Shown: positions 35,816 through 45,130 of the stretch, piece by piece
Layout: each line of letters opens with the position of its first letter
Position numbering within the stretch: position 1 is the stretch's first letter
NCBI RefSeq assembly: GCF_900177385.1
Contig: NZ_FXBJ01000002.1
Span: forward strand, 1,306,001 to 1,370,000
Origin: Carnobacterium iners
GTDB taxonomy: Bacteria > Bacillota > Bacilli > Lactobacillales > Carnobacteriaceae
Direction of reading: 5' to 3'
DNA: 64,000 nucleotides
The notes under the pieces: model-generated
What the model was told of the DNA's origin: nothing
The model's input: the letters and a program-made list of their open reading frames with translations, nothing else
Databases searched by the model: none
Program-made: the position numbers and the translations under genes

Positions 35816-35880
35816 AAAAGAGGGGAATTACTGATAAATAAAGGCTTTTAAAAAATAGCTTATTGGCTTTGTACAAATCT

Positions 35881-35909
35881 TTGCTTTGCTAATTAGAGAG
35901 GGATATAAT
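35881..35909 (+). promoter_or_regulatory. Promoter of the P-type ATPase gene
   Basis: TTGCTT (35881-35886), 17-bp spacer, consensus TATAAT (35904-35909). Confidence 0.7.
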
Positions 35910-35961
35910 TAATGTAATAAGGAATAAAAGAATTAGCTATCTAAGAAATGGAGATGAGACT

Positions 35962-38631
35962 GTGGACAAGAACAACCAAAAGAACAAGACTTTCTTTACG
36001 TTAGAAAAAGAAGCTGTTTTTGATCAAGCACAATCCTCTGAAAAAGGATTAACTTCAGCGCAAGCAGAAAAAAGAATGGCAGAATACGGACCCAACCAGT
36101 TAAATGAGGGGAAAACTAAAAGTCTACTCGTCAAATTCTTTGAGCAATTTAAAGATTTTATGATTATTGTCTTATTGGCTGCAGCTGTTATATCGGGTAT
36201 TTTTGGAGACATAACTGACTCCATTATTATTCTCGTTGTTGTTGTTTTAAACGCTGTTTTAGGCGTCTTTCAAGAAGCGAAAGCCGAAGAAGCCATTAAC
36301 GCTTTAAAGGAAATGTCCTCGCCAGAAGCACGTGTGAAACGTGACGGCACAATTGTTTCATTGAAAAGCGACCAACTCGTTGTTGGCGATGTCGTTTTAT
36401 TAGAAGCAGGCAACATTGTACCAGCAGATTTACGCTTAATAGAAGTGGCTTCTTTGCAAATTGAAGAGTCTGGTTTGACTGGAGAATCGGTTCCAGTGAA
36501 TAAAGAGTTAACCGTTCTTGAAGACGAAAAAGCAGGCATTGGAGATCGGACGAACATGGCTTATATGAATAGCAATGTTACATACGGTCGTGGTGAAGGT
36601 GTGGTTGTAGGAACGGGAATGAACACAGAAGTAGGCGGAATCGCTAAGATACTTGCTTCAACAGACGAAACCGTGACACCCCTTCAAAATAATTTGAATC
36701 GTTTAGGTAAATATTTAACAGTTGCTATTTTGGTTATTGCCATTATCATATTTATTGTTGGATTATTAAACGGCCGCGGTTGGCTTGATATGCTGTTAAC
36801 GTCTATTTCATTAGCTGTAGCTGCTATTCCTGAAGGCTTACCTGCTATTGTGACAATCATTTTAGCACTAGGAACACAAAAAATGGCTAAAAGAAAGGCT
36901 CTCGTTCGTAGATTGCCAGCAGTTGAAACATTAGGCAGTACAGATATCATTTGTTCTGATAAAACGGGAACGCTCACGATGAACCAGATGACGGTTGAAA
37001 AAATATACGCTAATGGCCAACTTCAAGATAGTACTGACTCATTAGAAATTGATTCACCAATCTTGTATTCGATGATGTATGCAAATGATACTCAGATATC
37101 AGGGGATGGAACATTAATTGGTGATCCGACCGAAACAGCCTTGATTCAGTTTGCTCTAGATAAAGAAATCAATGTTTCTGAAGTCTTAGCTAAGGAACCT
37201 CGAGTCGCTGAAATTCCATTTGATTCAGAACGAAAGCTAATGTCTACTGTCCAAAAACAAGCAGACGGAAAATTTTTAGTTTCTGTCAAAGGAGCACCTG
37301 ATGAATTATTAAAGAGATGTACACGGTATATTCAAAATGATAAAGTCGAAAGATTAGATGAAGCAAGTAAGAAAATAATTTTAGAGACTAATCACGAATT
37401 AGCTATTCAGGCATTGCGTGTTTTAGCTACAGCTTATAAGCAGGTAGAAAGTATACCTACTGACATGAGTTCAGAAAATGTAGAACAAGAGTTAGTTTTC
37501 TCAGGTTTAATAGGAATGATTGATCCTGAAAGAGAAGAGGCAAAGGGTGCTGTGTCCGTTGCACGAAGAGCAGGAATTCGTTCGATTATGATTACTGGCG
37601 ATCACCGTGATACTGCAGAAGCGATTGCTAAACGATTAGGTATTTTAGAAGCAACACAAGTTGGAGGAGTCATTACAGGCGCTGAATTAGATCAGATTAG
37701 CGATGAAGAATTTTCAACTAGAGTAAAAGATTATTCTGTTTATGCTCGTGTTTCTCCCCAACATAAAGTACGGATTGTTAAAGCTTGGCAAAAAGCTGGA
37801 AAAATTGTCGCGATGACAGGGGACGGTGTAAACGATGCACCAGCTTTAAAAACAGCAGATATTGGTATTGGAATGGGAATTACCGGCACTGAAGTATCAA
37901 AAGGTGCCAGTGATATGGTTTTAGCAGATGACAACTTCTCAACTATTGTCGTTGCAGTAGAAGAAGGGAGAAAAGTCTTCTCAAATATTCAAAAGTCTAT
38001 TCAGTTTCTATTATCTGCAAATTTAGGTGAAGTGTTAACTTTATTTATTGCCACTCTTCTTGGGTGGAGTATTTTAGCACCTGTGCATATTTTATGGATT
38101 AACTTGGTAACAGATACATTCCCAGCTATTGCTTTGGGATTGGAGCCTGCGGAAGCAGACAGCATGGAACAAAAACCTCGTGGAAAAGAAGCGACATTCT
38201 TTTCCAATGGTGTCCTAGGTAGTATCATTTATCAAGGGGTTATTGAGGGTGGCATTACGCTATTTGTTTACTGGTGGGCGACGTATTATCCTATACATGC
38301 GGGAAATGCTGAATTGATTCATAATGATGCTTTAACAATGGCATTTATCACACTAGGAATGTTGCAACTATTCCATGCCTTTAATGTAAAATCCGTTAAA
38401 AAATCTCTCTTTACAGTAGGTTTCTTTAAAAACAAAATGTTTAACTTATCTATATTGGTTTCAGGAGCATTGTTAGCGGTTGTTGTTTTAATCCCTGGCT
38501 TGAATGATGCGTTTAGAGTAAGCCACTTAGATACAATCCAATGGGTAATTGTTTTAAGTGCGTCATTTTCTATTATTCCGATAGTAGAACTTATCAAATT
38601 AGGTATCCGTACTTTTGATAAAAGAGGATAA
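35962..38631 (+). CDS. P-type cation ATPase, calcium-exporting type
   Basis: 889 residues, P2A-like. Actuator LTGESVPVNK (near 172), phosphorylation Asp333 in CSDKTGTLT, hinge TGDGVNDAPAL, membrane helix 4 PEGLP (near 290), helix 6 NLVTDTFPAIALGLEPAE. The Glu in PEGL and the N..D pair in NLVTD are calcium-site residues, so calcium export is likely; manganese cannot be excluded. It starts at GTG 35962 after GGAG. Single-gene unit between its own promoter and a strong terminator. Confidence 0.9.
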   Translation: MDKNNQKNKTFFTLEKEAVFDQAQSSEKGLTSAQAEKRMAEYGPNQLNEGKTKSLLVKFFEQFKDFMIIVLLAAAVISGIFGDITDSIIILVVVVLNAVLGVFQEAKAEEAINALKEMSSPEARVKRDGTIVSLKSDQLVVGDVVLLEAGNIVPADLRLIEVASLQIEESGLTGESVPVNKELTVLEDEKAGIGDRTNMAYMNSNVTYGRGEGVVVGTGMNTEVGGIAKILASTDETVTPLQNNLNRLGKYLTVAILVIAIIIFIVGLLNGRGWLDMLLTSISLAVAAIPEGLPAIVTIILALGTQKMAKRKALVRRLPAVETLGSTDIICSDKTGTLTMNQMTVEKIYANGQLQDSTDSLEIDSPILYSMMYANDTQISGDGTLIGDPTETALIQFALDKEINVSEVLAKEPRVAEIPFDSERKLMSTVQKQADGKFLVSVKGAPDELLKRCTRYIQNDKVERLDEASKKIILETNHELAIQALRVLATAYKQVESIPTDMSSENVEQELVFSGLIGMIDPEREEAKGAVSVARRAGIRSIMITGDHRDTAEAIAKRLGILEATQVGGVITGAELDQISDEEFSTRVKDYSVYARVSPQHKVRIVKAWQKAGKIVAMTGDGVNDAPALKTADIGIGMGITGTEVSKGASDMVLADDNFSTIVVAVEEGRKVFSNIQKSIQFLLSANLGEVLTLFIATLLGWSILAPVHILWINLVTDTFPAIALGLEPAEADSMEQKPRGKEATFFSNGVLGSIIYQGVIEGGITLFVYWWATYYPIHAGNAELIHNDALTMAFITLGMLQLFHAFNVKSVKKSLFTVGFFKNKMFNLSILVSGALLAVVVLIPGLNDAFRVSHLDTIQWVIVLSASFSIIPIVELIKLGIRTFDKRG

Positions 38632-38651
38632 ACGATAATCAACTAGATAAT

Positions 38652-38698
38652 AAAAAAAGTTTTATTGAGGTTAAGTAAGCTCAATAAAACTTTTTTTA
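38652..38698 (+). terminator. Terminator of the P-type ATPase gene
   Basis: Stem AAAAGTTTTATTGAG / CTCAATAAAACTTTT followed by T residues (38653-38669 with 38680-38697). Confidence 0.92.
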
Positions 38699-38721
38699 TT
38701 TTAAAAGCCTGAGCTTAATTG

Positions 38722-38750
38722 TTGAACTTCTTACTAAAATAAAGTAGAAT
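38722..38750 (+). promoter_or_regulatory. Promoter of the cystine transporter gene
   Basis: TTGAAC (38722-38727), 17-bp spacer, TAGAAT (38745-38750). It leaves an untranslated leader of about 130 nt before the ATG at 38886. Confidence 0.65.
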
Positions 38751-38885
38751 AAGGAATCACTAAATTTGGATCATTATTCCTCACATTTAGGGCGTTCGTT
38801 CGGGAAAAACGATTGTCTGAGACCTTTAATCTTATGATACACTGGCTTTCCAAGTCATGGGAGGCAAAACAAAGGGAGGATCATC

Positions 38886-40277
38886 ATGACAAATCTTTAT
38901 ATCATCATTGCACTACTTTTATTTGTGGCGGTCATTTATGCTTTTTGGCGCTTACAAAAGAAACATATTAAATTTTCAACACGCGTTTTTATTGCGTTAG
39001 GTTCAGGTATCGTTTACGGTGCAATTTTGCAATTAATTTTCGGAGCAACTGGGGAAGTAACAACAGGGGCAATTCAATGGATTAATGTCGTTGGAACAGG
39101 GTATGTGCGTCTGTTACAAATGTTAATTATGCCATTAATTTTTGTTTCAATTGTTGGAGCATTTACTAAAGTTGAAGGAACAAAAGATCTAGGGAAAATT
39201 AGTGCGACGGTCTTGACGGCCTTGTTAGCAACGACAGCTATTTCGGCATTGGTTGGAATTGGAAGTGTGATGCTTTTCAATTTGGATGGTGCAGAATTTG
39301 TTCAAGGAGCTGCTGAAACAACTCAAATTGCAGCGTTAGATGAACGAAAAGAAATGGTTGTAGATTTATCGTTACCAGAGCAAATAGTGAACTTTATTCC
39401 ATCTAATGTTTTTGCAGATTTATCTAATTCTCGCTCAACAAGTACAATTGCGGTAGTTATTTTTTCTGCTTTTGTAGGAGTAGCGTATCTAGGAATCATT
39501 CGAAAGAATCCGGAAGACGGAGCTTTCTTTGAAAGAATAATTAAAAGTTTATATGCTATCGTGATGCGTATCGTTACGTTAGTTTTAAGATTAACACCTT
39601 ATGGAGTTTTTGCTTTAATGATAAAAGCTCTATCAACAAGTGATTTTAATGCATTAGTGAATCTAGGCAAATTTGTTCTAGCCTCCTATGCCGCAATAAT
39701 TACGGTGTTCTTAATCCACATGCTTATTTTATTAGGTTACAAAGTTAGTCCTATACAATACCTAAAGAAAACCTTGACAGTTTTGAGCTTTGCATTTACC
39801 TCTCGTTCAAGTGCAGGAACATTGCCATTGAATATAGAAACGCAAACCAAAGCTTTAGGAGTAGATGCTGCTTCAGCTAACTTCGCGGGGACATTTGGTA
39901 TGTCGATTGGGCAAAATGGTTGTGCGGGTGTTTATCCTGCAATGTTAGCGGCTATTGTAGCCCCTACAGTTGGAATTGATGTCTTTAGTCCAGCCTACAT
40001 TTTTACTATTGTAGCGGTTGTAACAATCAGCTCATTTGGTGTTGCCGGTGTTGGTGGCGGAGCAACTTTTGCAGCTTTAATTGTTTTAGGAGCATTAGAC
40101 CTTCCAGTAGCGATTGTTGGATTAGTTATTTCTGTTGAGCCTGTAATTGATATGGCACGGACATTATTGAATGTTAATGATAGCATCTTAGCTGGTATCA
40201 TTTCATCAAAACGAGTAAAACGCTTTGATGAATCAGTATTTAATGATGATGAAGCAATCATCAAATCAGATATCTAA
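38886..40277 (+). CDS. tcyP: L-cystine symporter, dicarboxylate/amino acid:cation family (TcyP-like)
   Basis: 463-residue DAACS transporter with about eight to ten membrane segments and two re-entrant loops. TSRSSAGTLPLNIETQ is the serine-rich loop and NGCAGVYPAMLAAIVAP follows. The N-terminal extra helix and KKHIKFSTRVFIALGSGI region resemble TcyP/YdjN cystine carriers rather than glutamate carriers. AAAGGGAGG lies 8 bases before the ATG. Sodium or proton driven. Confidence 0.87.
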   Translation: MTNLYIIIALLLFVAVIYAFWRLQKKHIKFSTRVFIALGSGIVYGAILQLIFGATGEVTTGAIQWINVVGTGYVRLLQMLIMPLIFVSIVGAFTKVEGTKDLGKISATVLTALLATTAISALVGIGSVMLFNLDGAEFVQGAAETTQIAALDERKEMVVDLSLPEQIVNFIPSNVFADLSNSRSTSTIAVVIFSAFVGVAYLGIIRKNPEDGAFFERIIKSLYAIVMRIVTLVLRLTPYGVFALMIKALSTSDFNALVNLGKFVLASYAAIITVFLIHMLILLGYKVSPIQYLKKTLTVLSFAFTSRSSAGTLPLNIETQTKALGVDAASANFAGTFGMSIGQNGCAGVYPAMLAAIVAPTVGIDVFSPAYIFTIVAVVTISSFGVAGVGGGATFAALIVLGALDLPVAIVGLVISVEPVIDMARTLLNVNDSILAGIISSKRVKRFDESVFNDDEAIIKSDI

Positions 40278-40280
40278 TAA

Positions 40281-40321
40281 TAAAAAAACATCCTTCTCAT
40301 ATGAGAGGGATGTTTTTTTTA
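40281..40321. terminator. Bidirectional terminator between tcyP and the ABC efflux operon
   Basis: AAAAAACATCC ... GGATGTTTTTT with an inner CTCATATGAG palindrome; A and T runs on both sides. Confidence 0.9.
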
Positions 40322-40323
40322 AC

Positions 40324-41550
40324 TTATTCGTATCTGAGTGCTTCAATTGGATCGAGTTTAGCGGCTTTTCTAGCTGGATAGATACCAAAGAATATCCCGA
40401 CTGCAGTTGAAAAGAGCAATACGGCCGCTACAGCAGTAAAGGTAATGCTTGGTACAATATCTAATGCACTACCTACACCAAAGGCTAAGAGAATACCCAA
40501 TACGAGACCGATAATGCCTCCAATTAAACTTAAAACAACAGCCTCCATTAAAAATTGCATTAAAATTGTCCCCGTTGTTGCACCGAGTGCTTTACGTGTG
40601 CCAATTTCACGTGTGCGTTCCGTAACAGAAACCAACATAATATTCATTACCCCAATGCCACCTACTAATAAGGCAATAGCAGCAACAGCAGCAATAAAAT
40701 TAACAAACAAACTCAATACAGAATTTACTTGGTCTAAAGCTTGTAAGAAATTCGTAGCTGTACAGTAATCTTTACCTAGTGTATTGTGCCTTGTTTCTAA
40801 TAACCGGACCATTTGTTTAGATACAGATTCAATTGAATTTTTATCGGTTACTTGAACCGTTAAGCTTTCTATTGTCGTTACATCAGGATTTAAATTACTC
40901 ATTGTTGTCAAAGGGATAGCAAGATAAACAGGAATCTGAGTAATATCAAAGGCGCCTTGCAAATTATCAAAAGTCCCCTTAACAACTCCGATGACTCGCA
41001 AACGAATACTATTCCCTGTATTTCCTGAAAGAACTAGTTTTTCACCGACAATATTGATTCGATTATTAAATAAAGCTTTAGCCGTATCTTCACTTACTAC
41101 GACAACATTCTTACCATCTTGATAATCTGTTTCATTAAAATAACGGCCATAGACAAGAGTGCTTTCCATAGCTTGATTGGTGTATTGCATATCTGGTGTT
41201 CCGCTCAAGACTAAAGAAGATCGCTTATCAAATTCAGACTCGACAAAAGCTTGAATGGTTTTATCAGGAGAAATATGTGTAATAGCTGGAATGGATAATT
41301 TTAATGCTTGAATATCTTCATCTGTAAACGCATCACTTCTAGACGCATCTTCGCTTAAAGAAACAGAGATAGTCGAAGCTCCAAGATCGTCAAATGTACC
41401 TGTAATTTTTGACGTTGCGCCATTACCAATAGCAAGAATAGCGATGACAGCTGCAATTCCAATGATAATACCTAACATGGTCAAAAAAGAACGCATTTTG
41501 TTAGCTAGAATACTATCGATAGCCATTTTGAAATTTTCTTTAATACTCAA
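40324..41550 (-). CDS. MacB-like ABC permease (FtsX domain)
   Basis: 408 residues. One N-terminal membrane helix (MRSFLTMLGIIIGIAAVIAIL), a large extracytoplasmic MacB_PCD domain (about 45-270), then three helices of the FtsX domain with VTERTREIGTRKALGAT. Same arrangement as YknZ/MacB half-permeases that export peptides or drugs. It starts at TTG 41550, with AGGAAG upstream. Third gene of an adaptor-ATPase-permease operon. The substrate is unknown. Confidence 0.88.
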   Translation of the reverse strand: MSIKENFKMAIDSILANKMRSFLTMLGIIIGIAAVIAILAIGNGATSKITGTFDDLGASTISVSLSEDASRSDAFTDEDIQALKLSIPAITHISPDKTIQAFVESEFDKRSSLVLSGTPDMQYTNQAMESTLVYGRYFNETDYQDGKNVVVVSEDTAKALFNNRINIVGEKLVLSGNTGNSIRLRVIGVVKGTFDNLQGAFDITQIPVYLAIPLTTMSNLNPDVTTIESLTVQVTDKNSIESVSKQMVRLLETRHNTLGKDYCTATNFLQALDQVNSVLSLFVNFIAAVAAIALLVGGIGVMNIMLVSVTERTREIGTRKALGATTGTILMQFLMEAVVLSLIGGIIGLVLGILLAFGVGSALDIVPSITFTAVAAVLLFSTAVGIFFGIYPARKAAKLDPIEALRYE

Positions 41551-41565
41551 AAAATCAGCTTCTTC

Positions 41566-42255
41566 CTATATTATTTCTGGTATCTGCGAGTGGTCTTCCT
41601 TGAGAGCGCCGTCAAAAAATGAGAGAATACGCTTAGTATAAATAGCTACTTCAGGTTCATGGGTAACCATCACGATAGTTGTTCCTTCTACATTTAACTC
41701 TTGAAAGATTCGTAAAATACCAATTGCTGTTTTAGAATCTAAATTCCCAGTTGGTTCATCGGCCATTAAAACAGAAGGATTATTAACGATGGCACGAGCA
41801 ATAGCGACACGTTGCTTTTGTCCGCCCGAAATTTCATTAGGCTTATGTTTGACGCGGTTAGCTAATCCAACTCGTTCCAAAGCTTTTAGAGCTCTTTTTT
41901 TTCGTTCTTTAGCAGGAATACCGGCATAAATCATTGGCAATTCAACATTTTCTAAAAGAGTCATGCGTGGCATTAAATTGAAAGATTGAAAAACAAAACC
42001 AACTTCTTTATTGCGAACATGTGCTCCTTCATTGTCGCTAAGTTTGCTAACATCTACACCATTTAGAAAGTACGTACCTGAATCAAATTGGTCTAATAAA
42101 CCTAAAATATTCATAAGAGTTGATTTACCTGAACCACTAGGACCCATAATAGCAGTAAATTCACCATCCGTGATAGACAACGTGACATCGTCTAATGCTA
42201 CTAGAGACTCATCACCCGTTCGATAGGTTTTAACAATATTTTTTAATTCAATCAT
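41566..42255 (-). CDS. ABC transporter ATP-binding protein (MacB/LolD type)
   Basis: 229 residues. Walker [13 protein letters not shown], signature [14 protein letters not shown], Walker [14 protein letters not shown] and switch VTHEP are all intact. Sequence style is that of the MacB/LolD/FtsE group, which couples to FtsX-type permeases. It lies 15 bases from both its neighbours, adaptor upstream and permease downstream. Confidence 0.93.
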   Translation of the reverse strand: MIELKNIVKTYRTGDESLVALDDVTLSITDGEFTAIMGPSGSGKSTLMNILGLLDQFDSGTYFLNGVDVSKLSDNEGAHVRNKEVGFVFQSFNLMPRMTLLENVELPMIYAGIPAKERKKRALKALERVGLANRVKHKPNEISGGQKQRVAIARAIVNNPSVLMADEPTGNLDSKTAIGILRIFQELNVEGTTIVMVTHEPEVAIYTKRILSFFDGALKEDHSQIPEII

Positions 42256-42270
42256 GCTATCACCATCTTT

Positions 42271-43131
42271 CTATTTTTTCGAAACAGCTATTCCATCTTT
42301 TACTTTTTCATCAGGTGATAAGATAATAGTCTGGTCAACCTCTAATCCGCCTTTTACTTCAACAGCCGTATCAGACTGAGTACCTACTTCAATTAATTGA
42401 GCCTTAGCTATGCCGTCTTCAACAAGGTAAACGTAAGGTTTGTTTTCTGCATTATAAAGTAAAGATTCAATTGGTAAAGAAAGAACATCTTTTGCTGTTT
42501 CGGTAACAATTTCAGTATCAATATCAAAGCCTGCAAAAAGACCTATTGATGCTTCATCGAAAGCAATCGTTGCAGATAAAGCCGCTGTGTTGCCAAATTG
42601 GCCGCTCATTACTTTAGCAGTTGGATCAAGTTGTGTCACTTTCCCTTGGTAAGTCTTTGAACCACTAGTTAACGTCACCACTTGTTCTTTTTTAACACGA
42701 GGTGCATCTGATTTTGTTAATTGAATCGCAACAAGTAAGTTAGTTAAATCGGCTAATACAATAGCCGATTCACCAGTTTGCATGCTTAAATCAACCTCTT
42801 CGGGAGAAAGATTAACTGCTGTAATGGTCCCTTTAAATTCAGCTCTTTTTTCTGAACCATCTTGATAGAGGACCAAACGGTCATCTTCTTCAACTAGATC
42901 ACCTACTACGACGTCTACTTCTGAAACAAGCCCTTGTCCAATAATTTCTTGTGTTTGGTTAGGCTTTATTATTCCTGTAGTAGAAAGTGTTTCGACAATC
43001 GTTTCTTTGCTTATCGTGGCTGTTCGAACGGAAATAGCCTCATTGCTTGTTGAAGATGTAAAGATGCTGTAGCCAATAAAAGCAATGATAGCCACTAAGA
43101 TACTAACGCTCAGTATTTTTTTTGTAGTCAT
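42271..43131 (-). CDS. Efflux adaptor subunit (HlyD/MacA-like)
   Basis: About 286 residues. An N-terminal signal-anchor helix (ILSVSILVAIIAFIGYSIF) is followed by a biotinyl-lipoyl-like domain split by the hairpin insertion (TTGIIKPNQTQEI ... GTITAVNLSP) and a beta-barrel. Adaptors of this type in Gram-positives (YknX) link the permease to export of peptides. The ATG at 43131 is chosen because the ATG at 43143 abuts the AAAGG. First gene of the operon; the coiled coil seems short. Confidence 0.85.
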   Translation of the reverse strand: MTTKKILSVSILVAIIAFIGYSIFTSSTSNEAISVRTATISKETIVETLSTTGIIKPNQTQEIIGQGLVSEVDVVVGDLVEEDDRLVLYQDGSEKRAEFKGTITAVNLSPEEVDLSMQTGESAIVLADLTNLLVAIQLTKSDAPRVKKEQVVTLTSGSKTYQGKVTQLDPTAKVMSGQFGNTAALSATIAFDEASIGLFAGFDIDTEIVTETAKDVLSLPIESLLYNAENKPYVYLVEDGIAKAQLIEVGTQSDTAVEVKGGLEVDQTIILSPDEKVKDGIAVSKK

Positions 43132-43182
43132 AAAATCATTCATCCTTTCTTTTTAGAAAAACAGTAACAAGATAAAATAGGT

Positions 43183-43197
43183 ATGACATACTGTCAT
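43183..43197. promoter_or_regulatory. Palindrome ATGACATACTGTCAT upstream of the efflux operon
   Basis: Perfect 6+3+6 inverted repeat, about 50 bases before the adaptor gene. It is probably an operator; I do not recognise the regulator. Confidence 0.45.
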
Positions 43198-43387
43198 CCG
43201 TTAATTTTACTTTTTTAAGGGATGTCTGTCTACTAAGTGCTCTTAAGATTAAATAAAATAAGAATAAAGATTACATGAGCATATCATTCAATTTTTTTCA
43301 ATAAAATGTGTATAGTTAAAGAATCATCTAAGAAAATATGTTTCTTAGTAATAATAGTATGAAACAGGGGAATAAAAGAGGCCTTTT

Positions 43388-44122
43388 ATGAAGATAGAAT
43401 TATTTGCAATAGGAGATATCCATGGTCAAATTAGTTTATTTAAAGAAATGTTGACCCACTGGAATAAAGCTACGCAACAATTACTGTTAATAGGAGATAT
43501 TGGAGATAGAGGAGAAAATCCAAAAGCCTGTTTTATTTTAGCTGATGAATTAGTAAAAGAAAAAGAAGCGATTTGGATAAAGGGAAAACATGAAGAAACG
43601 CTCTTGAATTTTCTAGAACAACCAGAAAAGAATGTTGATTTATATGCTAGGAATGGTGGATTGAAAATCCTTGAAACGTTCCTCCGTGGAGGATTAGCAG
43701 ACGAATATTCCCCAACGGAAATGGCGATACTAATCGTCAGTCGTTACCCATGCTTTAAAACAAAGGTTAAACAATCTGCCGATTTATTATGAATGGGCAA
43801 TTTTATTTTTGTATATGCTGGTGTTGACTTAACTAAAAAAGATTGGAAGCAAACTTCGCCAAGAGATTTTGTTTGGATTCGAGAACCGTTTCGTTCGACG
43901 AAAAATAAAACTGGTAAAACAATTGTCTTTGGCCATACCATTACTTCTTCTTTATATGGGGATAATCAAACATCAGACTTATGGATAGAAGATAATAAGA
44001 TTGATATCGATTTCGGAGCTGTTTATGGTGGTTCTTTACTTGGCGTTTTTTTTGATGAAATGACTATACTTAAGCACTATAAGCTCGTAAATCAAGGATA
44101 TGTTTGGGATGCAAAGAGTTAA
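43388..44122 (+). pseudogene. Ser/Thr-type metallophosphoesterase, frameshifted
   Basis: Family motifs run through one frame: FAIGDIHGQ, LIGDIGDRG, then a GNHE-type motif that reads GKHE (Asn to Lys at residue 67), and after the break FVYAGVDL and VFGHTI. The frame breaks at TGA 43790-43792. Reading one base later at 43776 gives LPIYYEW, the family's usual text, and the original frame resumes at Asn (43799). An extra T near 43775 and a lost G near 43797 thus cancel out. Two frameshifts plus loss of a metal-ligand Asn indicate a dead gene; a short sequencing error could explain only the first part. Confidence 0.75.
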
Positions 44123-44155
44123 CAGAAAGAGAAAATAAGAATTAGGAGAATGAAG

Positions 44156-45130
44156 ATGATAAAATTTAAAGACGTATCAAAAGAATATATACCAGGAACT
44201 CCTGTTATTTCCAACTTAAATTTAGAAATCAAAGATGGCGAGTTTTTTGTATTGATTGGTCCTAGTGGATGTGGGAAAACAACACTACTAAAGATGATTA
44301 ATCGATTAATCTCATTAAATTCTGGCTATATTTATGTAAGAGATAAACCAATCAGTGAGTATAATATCCAAGAGTTGCGTTGGAATATGGGCTATGTATT
44401 GCAACAAATTGCTTTATTTCCTAACATGACTGTGGAAGAAAATATTACTACTGTTCCTGAAATGAAAAAATGGTCTAAAGATAAGATGCACGATCGAGTG
44501 ACGGAATTACTTGAGAGTGTTGGACTAGATGCAAAAAGTTACCGTAATAGAAAAACATCTGAACTATCAGGTGGGGAACAGCAGCGAATTGGTGTTTTAA
44601 GAGCTTTTGCAGCAGATCCTGATATTATCTTAATGGATGAACCTTTTGGTGCGTTGGACCCAATTAGTCGTAATAATTTGCAAAAAGATGTTGTAGAGAT
44701 GCACAAAAAATGGGGGAAAACAATTGTTTTTGTCACCCATGATATGCAAGAAGCGATATCGCTGGGAAACCGTATCGCCTTGATTGATAAAGGAGAAATC
44801 GTTCAATTAGGAACTCCAGAGGAAATAGTGAGTCATCCTAAAAATGATTTTGTTAGGAATTTTTTAAAGTCAGGTAATATTGAAGTGGATAAAACTCAAA
44901 CGATTCAAGACCTCATTGAAGGTGGTTATGTAACATCAATAGATAGCCAAGAAAAAAGCGAAACAATATTATCGACAGATGATACCTTAGATCAGCTAAT
45001 CGTTAGTATGTCAAAAGGGGATACGGTATTTATTAAAGATGCAAATAGTCAGCTTATTGGAAAAATTTCAAATCAACAATTAATGTCATATTTAGCAGCA
45101 ACTATTGAAAATAGAGGTGAAGTCGGATGA
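44156..45130 (+). CDS. ABC importer ATP-binding protein, EgtU/OpuC type
   Basis: About 324 residues. Walker A GPSGCGKTTLLK, signature LSGGEQQRIGVLRA, Walker B IILMDEPFGALDPISR. A C-terminal CBS-like regulatory segment follows (about 235-320), as in OpuCA and EgtUA. The ATG at 44156 is spaced correctly from AGGAG; the ATG at 44150 is too close. It overlaps the permease gene by 4 bases. The importer handles a quaternary amine or ergothioneine. Confidence 0.88.
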   Translation: MIKFKDVSKEYIPGTPVISNLNLEIKDGEFFVLIGPSGCGKTTLLKMINRLISLNSGYIYVRDKPISEYNIQELRWNMGYVLQQIALFPNMTVEENITTVPEMKKWSKDKMHDRVTELLESVGLDAKSYRNRKTSELSGGEQQRIGVLRAFAADPDIILMDEPFGALDPISRNNLQKDVVEMHKKWGKTIVFVTHDMQEAISLGNRIALIDKGEIVQLGTPEEIVSHPKNDFVRNFLKSGNIEVDKTQTIQDLIEGGYVTSIDSQEKSETILSTDDTLDQLIVSMSKGDTVFIKDANSQLIGKISNQQLMSYLAATIENRGEVG

